Assembly (NCBI GenBank): GCA_003663055.1
Contig: QMZF01000030.1
Coordinates: 1 to 8,031 of the forward strand
Direction: 5' to 3'
Origin: Archaeoglobales archaeon
GTDB lineage: Archaea > Halobacteriota > Archaeoglobi > Archaeoglobales > Archaeoglobaceae
Length of the DNA stretch: 8,031 nucleotides
Numbering within the stretch: the first letter of the stretch is position 1; each line of letters begins with the position of its first letter. Below, one piece after another: positions 4,535-8,031 of this stretch. Made by a program: the position numbers and the translations under genes. Below the pieces are notes generated by a model that saw only the letters and a list, made by a program, of their open reading frames with translations, searched no databases and was not told where the DNA came from.

Positions 4535-5515
4535 ATGGACGTAGAAGAGGTAATCAAACGTATAGGTATTTCAGAGGAGGAATTTGAGAAAAAGGTAGAG
4601 GAGATCAGAGAACACTTCGCTGGGCTTATAAGTGACGAAACGGCTGTATTGCTTGCAGCCTACAACTTTGGATACGTGCCAGCCTCTTCCATTGATGAGT
4701 TGAAGGAAAAGAGAGGAATAGTTACGGTAGAAGGTGTTGTGGAAAAAGCCGAGCTGAAAAAGCTCCAGAACGGCGAAGTAATGGCTGTTATGACTGTAAG
4801 GGACGATACAGGAGCTTTGAGGGTTGTGATGTGGGGCGAAGCTGCACAACTCGTCAGGTTTGGAGACATTGGCAAGCACGATTATGTAAGGCTAAAAGGA
4901 CTCATAAAGATAAGAGATGGTTTGCCAGAACTTTCAGTTAGGAATGCTGAGGATGTAGTGGTAACGAAAAAGGGTTGGCAAAGTTTGAAGGGCAACGTTG
5001 TTGCAAAGGTGGAAAAAGGAGACGAGACGCTTGCAGCCATTGCAAATGAGAGGGGTGTAAGAATATGCGTCGCGAGAGGTGATAGGGCTGCTTTGCTCGC
5101 AAAATTGCGTAAGGGAGATTCGGTTGAGCTGTTGGGCTATTCGATGGAAGACGTATTTGTCGTATCTTCAGTACTTCCGGCAAAACCTTACAGCTACTCT
5201 CCCATGTTTACACCAATAGCCAAGCTGAGAGCTCTCCAAAACACAAACGTTAGAGGAAGGGTGAGCGGAATAGGTGAACTCAGGAAGGTGAGAGATAGGT
5301 TGCTTGCGGAACTCTACATATCCGACGACTCGGGAAGGGTAAGGATATTACTGTGGGACGACAACGTTACGATTTACAAGCAGGCGGATGTGGGCGACTT
5401 AATAGAGGTCTTTAACGGTTTTCCTAAGATAGGGTGGGACGGAGAAATGGAAGTCCACTGTGGAAAAAGCTGTATCGTTAGCATCGAGAAGCTGAATGCT
5501 TGTTTTAATAATTAA
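4535..5515 (+). CDS. RPA-like single-stranded-DNA-binding protein with OB folds
   Basis: Archaeal replication factor A proteins bind ssDNA in replication, repair and recombination. In the numbering of the longest frame (GTG at 4526, 329 residues), a helical N-terminal part (about 5-60) is followed by an OB fold at 64-146 with VRDDTGALRVVMW (91-103), a weaker OB-like segment at 152-217, and a third OB fold at about 229-322 with ISDDSGRVRILLWDD (265-279). The D-(D)-x-G-x-(L/V)-R-V/I-x-x-W pattern is the hallmark of RPA OB folds. No C4 zinc finger is visible, unlike some euryarchaeal RPAs, so it may be one of two or more RPA paralogues. I prefer the ATG at 4535 (326 residues) because of GGTGG five bases before it and the TGAGATG junction with the peptide gene; GTG at 4526 remains possible. 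It converges with Lhr, 20 bases apart. Confidence 0.85.
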   Translation: MDVEEVIKRIGISEEEFEKKVEEIREHFAGLISDETAVLLAAYNFGYVPASSIDELKEKRGIVTVEGVVEKAELKKLQNGEVMAVMTVRDDTGALRVVMWGEAAQLVRFGDIGKHDYVRLKGLIKIRDGLPELSVRNAEDVVVTKKGWQSLKGNVVAKVEKGDETLAAIANERGVRICVARGDRAALLAKLRKGDSVELLGYSMEDVFVVSSVLPAKPYSYSPMFTPIAKLRALQNTNVRGRVSGIGELRKVRDRLLAELYISDDSGRVRILLWDDNVTIYKQADVGDLIEVFNGFPKIGWDGEMEVHCGKSCIVSIEKLNACFNN

Positions 5516-5538
5516 TAGCTTAGAGCCAGAATAAGCTA
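5516..5538. terminator. Short hairpin between the convergent RPA-like and lhr genes
   Basis: TAGCTTA (5516-5522) and TAAGCTA (5532-5538) form a perfect 7-bp inverted repeat around a nine-base loop. It begins right after the RPA-like stop codon and contains the lhr stop codon. A symmetric element between two gene ends suggests a bidirectional terminator, but there is no strong T-run beside it, so the role is uncertain. Confidence 0.35.
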
Positions 5539-8031
5539 AGTTTGGTGCTCAACCTGCGCTATATCTTGCTTTATTATCTGCAGAACTTTCTCGTGAAGGG
5601 CTTTGAGGACTCTCCTGCGATCTTCCATAAGCACGACATCTTCTTCGCCAAGCACGTATATGTTAAACGCAAACGGGCTTGGATAAGGAGTCCTTACAAT
5701 TTTGATCTCGATTTCATTGCTGTTTATTCTGGATAGGTAGTCCAAAGCGTTCCTCAAATCCATCGAATCCTCCATGATCTCTCTGTAGGTTTCTTTAAGA
5801 ACAGGAAATTCCGGAAAATTCCTCTTCAAAAGTCTGAGCAAAGTGTCCGCATTTAACTGCTGCCTCCAAACGCTTTTCTCTCTGCCTAGGTAGTTGCGCA
5901 AAATCATCATACTTCTTACGGCTACATGCCTGAACCGCCTTCTGAGCATCTCCGTTCTTTCTAAAGCCTTCATAAGGTGCTCCCTAAAGTTCTCCATGCT
6001 GAACAGCTCTTTAATCTCGTCGTCTCTCAAAACTCTATTTAAAGGCAGGATTAGCATGAACCCGTTATCGTTTAGAGCAATCTGAACGTTGCAATCCTTC
6101 TTTAAGCCTGCTCTGTAGGCAAACACCCTTGAAATAGCACTGTTGGCCTTTCTACCAACGAGCGTGTGGAACACGTAGTAGTTCTTTCTGCCGTCGTCGA
6201 ACTTCTCAACTACAAGTTTCTTGTCCGTAGGTATTTCGCTGAAAAGCTTCTGCTCAAGAACGTACCTATGTATCGCCGTTGCTGCGTTTCTTTCCAATCC
6301 GTACTCCTCCATAAGCCATCCGACTATTTCTTCCTCTCTCCAGCTTTCGAGCAATTTTTCTATCCTTCCTCTGAACTGCTGAACCCGCAACGCCAAATCG
6401 TAGCTTAAAGGCAACTGCTCTGAGAACCAGCTCGGAACAGTTGGCTTTTCCCCTTCCACTTCCTCAACAATTATTCTCATGCCCTTCGAGTGGAGAAATC
6501 GGAAAGTCCTACCTGCAAGCACGAAGATGTCCCCTTTTATCAGCCGCTCGGCAAACTCCTCCTCAACCTTGCCAACCATCCTCCCCTCCTTTGTTATTAC
6601 TGATATCGCGACCTCATCGGGAATCGTTCCGACGTTGAGGTAGTAGATTGGCCTTGCGAGCTTGCCTCTCCGCCCAAAAACCTCCTCGCTTTCATCAAAC
6701 CAGATCTTCCCGTAGACCTTCTTTTTCTCGAGCTCTGAGTAGCTGCCCGACAGATAGCGAAGAACTTCAATGAACTCGAGCTTCGAGAGTTTTCTGTAGG
6801 GGTAGGCACACCTTATGACTGCCAAAGCTTCGTCAACGCTCCACCTCTTCTCGATGGCCATTCCAACGATGTGCTGGCAGAGGACGTCGAGGGGTTTCTG
6901 CGGAATCTCAACCCTGTCGAGTCTGCGCTCAATTGCTTCCTTCGCCAAAACCGTGCATTCAACGAGGTCGTCCTGATCAACAACCACGATCCTCCCAACG
7001 CTCGTTTCGTGCAAGCGGTGACCACTCCTTCCTATTCGCTGCAATGCTCTGTTTATGCTCTTCGGAGAGCCGAGAAGGACTACGAGGTCTATATATCCGA
7101 TATCTATTCCAAGCTCGAGGCTCGTTGAAGAAACGACGCATCTGAGCCTGCCGTGCTTCAAGTCTTCCTCAACCTCAAGCCTGACCTCCTTTGATAGAGA
7201 CGAATGATGAGCTTTAACTGGAAAATCTTTCCCAAGCTTTTTCTTCAGGTAGTAGACAACTCTCTCGGTTGCACTCCTCGTGTTGGTGAATATGAGCGTG
7301 GTTCTCGATTTCTTAACAAGCTTCGCAAGCAAATCGTAGAGTTTCTCGCTTATCTCCTCAGCCGTTGCAGCAAAGAAGTCGTCTATCGGCGAGATTACCT
7401 TTATATCCATTGGCTTTGCAAACGTTACGTCCGCAACAATGCAGTCCCTTTCGCTCCCATCGCTGTTGTAGCCAACGAGGAACTTCGCTACCTCGTCGAG
7501 TGGTGCAATAGTCGCAGAAAGACCAATTCTGACCATTCTATCCTCCTGAATCCTCTGCAATCGCTCCATCGAAAGTGCAAGGTGGCTGCCACGCTTGTTC
7601 TCTGCCACGGCATGCACCTCATCTACAATAAGAAACCTGACTCTCGTCAAGGCCTTCGAGAACTTAGGGCTTGAAAGCACGATTGCAAGGGTTTCCGGTG
7701 TGGTTATCAGGATGTGGGGTGGTTTTTTGAGCTGTTTCTGCCTCTCAGCCTGCTCTGTATCGCCCGTCCTTACAGCAATTCTTACCGGCTGGAGTTCTAT
7801 GCCCTTGCGTTCGGCAAGCTCGTAGATTTCGCTTAGCGGCTCTTCGAGGTTGCGCTTTATGTCGTTGTTCAGGGCGCGAAGGGGTGAGACGTAAACGACG
7901 TAAACTCTATCTTCGAGTGCTTTCTTCTCAGCAAGCTCAACGAGCATGCTTATGGCAGTAAGAAAGGCTGCAAGCGTCTTCCCACTTCCTGTCGGCGAGG
8001 AAATCAGGATGTTGTTGCCTTTAAAGGCTTC
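5536..8031 (-). CDS. lhr: Lhr-type superfamily 2 DNA helicase, N-terminus beyond the window
   Basis: The 831 visible residues lack only the first few tens. From the first visible residue: Walker A SPTGSGKT (12-19), motif Ia SPLRALNNDI (49-58), TTPETL (110-115), motif II DEVH in VDEVHAVAENKRG (136-148), motif III SAT (172-174), motif IV LIFTNTRSATERV (246-258), motif V SSTSLELGIDIG (301-312) and motif VI QRIGRSGHR (331-339). DEVH followed by AENKRGxHLALSxERL is typical of Lhr. After the two RecA domains comes a winged-helix region and the Lhr-specific part: LNVGTIPDE, VEEEFAERLIKGDIFVLAG, PSWFSEQLPLS and FHTLVGRKANSAI. Lhr enzymes are 3'-5' ATP-dependent translocases tied to DNA repair and recombination. 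The frame stays open to the window edge (28 codons before the ATG at 7947), so that ATG is internal. All helicase motifs are intact. It converges with the RPA-like gene. Confidence 0.95.
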   Translation of the reverse strand, partial: EAFKGNNILISSPTGSGKTLAAFLTAISMLVELAEKKALEDRVYVVYVSPLRALNNDIKRNLEEPLSEIYELAERKGIELQPVRIAVRTGDTEQAERQKQLKKPPHILITTPETLAIVLSSPKFSKALTRVRFLIVDEVHAVAENKRGSHLALSMERLQRIQEDRMVRIGLSATIAPLDEVAKFLVGYNSDGSERDCIVADVTFAKPMDIKVISPIDDFFAATAEEISEKLYDLLAKLVKKSRTTLIFTNTRSATERVVYYLKKKLGKDFPVKAHHSSLSKEVRLEVEEDLKHGRLRCVVSSTSLELGIDIGYIDLVVLLGSPKSINRALQRIGRSGHRLHETSVGRIVVVDQDDLVECTVLAKEAIERRLDRVEIPQKPLDVLCQHIVGMAIEKRWSVDEALAVIRCAYPYRKLSKLEFIEVLRYLSGSYSELEKKKVYGKIWFDESEEVFGRRGKLARPIYYLNVGTIPDEVAISVITKEGRMVGKVEEEFAERLIKGDIFVLAGRTFRFLHSKGMRIIVEEVEGEKPTVPSWFSEQLPLSYDLALRVQQFRGRIEKLLESWREEEIVGWLMEEYGLERNAATAIHRYVLEQKLFSEIPTDKKLVVEKFDDGRKNYYVFHTLVGRKANSAISRVFAYRAGLKKDCNVQIALNDNGFMLILPLNRVLRDDEIKELFSMENFREHLMKALERTEMLRRRFRHVAVRSMMILRNYLGREKSVWRQQLNADTLLRLLKRNFPEFPVLKETYREIMEDSMDLRNALDYLSRINSNEIEIKIVRTPYPSPFAFNIYVLGEEDVVLMEDRRRVLKALHEKVLQIIKQDIAQVEHQT

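Noticed and set aside
4571..4879. Minus-strand open frames opposite the RPA-like gene
   Set aside because: The plus strand encodes clear OB-fold motifs over the same bases; the antisense product has no recognisable features.
7204..7674. 156-codon plus-strand open frame
   Set aside because: It runs antisense through the helicase core motifs of lhr, which are intact in the minus frame.
1..8031. Programmed frameshifting, CRISPR array, tRNA, rRNA or insertion sequence
   Set aside because: The four cytochrome shifts are too many and lack a stimulatory structure for programmed frameshifting; no regularly spaced repeats, cloverleaf, rRNA-like segment or transposase with terminal repeats was seen.

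Overview
The window looks like a piece of a euryarchaeal chromosome, most likely from the Archaeoglobales (Archaeoglobus, Ferroglobus or Geoglobus). The basis is the gene content: archaeal ribosomal protein L40e, an archaeal RPA-like OB-fold protein, an archaeal Lhr helicase, a stand-alone archaeal TctA/DUF112 permease, a sirtuin that from memory resembles Sir2-Af2 of A. fulgidus, and a multihaem cytochrome c beside a thiolase. Archaeal promoter logic fits too: several genes have an A/T-rich TATA-like box 25-27 bases before the start codon and no Shine-Dalgarno sequence. The genus cannot be fixed from sequence reading alone.

Layout. Positions 1-86 (minus) hold the first 28 codons of a thiolase that runs out of the window. 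Positions 148-906 (minus) hold an exported tetrahaem cytochrome c gene whose frame is broken four times. Divergent from it is the short L40e gene (1041-1190, plus), then an unrecognised 137-residue protein (1273-1686, plus) whose end overlaps the end of the TctA-like permease (1658-2848, minus). The permease follows, on the same strand, an unrecognised 213-residue protein (2883-3524, minus) and a sirtuin (3560-4348, minus). A divergent promoter region (4349-4455) separates these from a plus-strand unit: a tiny predicted membrane peptide (4456-4533) abutting an RPA-like protein (to 5515). That unit meets the long Lhr helicase gene (5536 to past 8031, minus) tail to tail.

How the genes relate. 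The right half is rich in DNA and chromatin functions: ssDNA binding (RPA-like), a repair-type helicase (Lhr), NAD-dependent protein deacetylation (sirtuin), and the 213-residue protein, which I read as a possible degenerate tyrosine-recombinase catalytic domain. They are not one operon, so a shared function is only a suggestion. The left half is metabolic: CoA-thioester chemistry, extracytoplasmic electron transfer and solute transport, with a translation gene between.

Points most worth a second look: the leaderless 25-residue hydrophobic peptide just before the RPA-like gene, the recombinase-like but catalytically degenerate 213-residue protein, the four-fold frameshifted cytochrome, and a 10-bp inverted repeat around the sirtuin/RPA divergent promoters. 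No tRNA, rRNA, CRISPR array or insertion sequence was seen, and there is no gene-free stretch over 300 bases.
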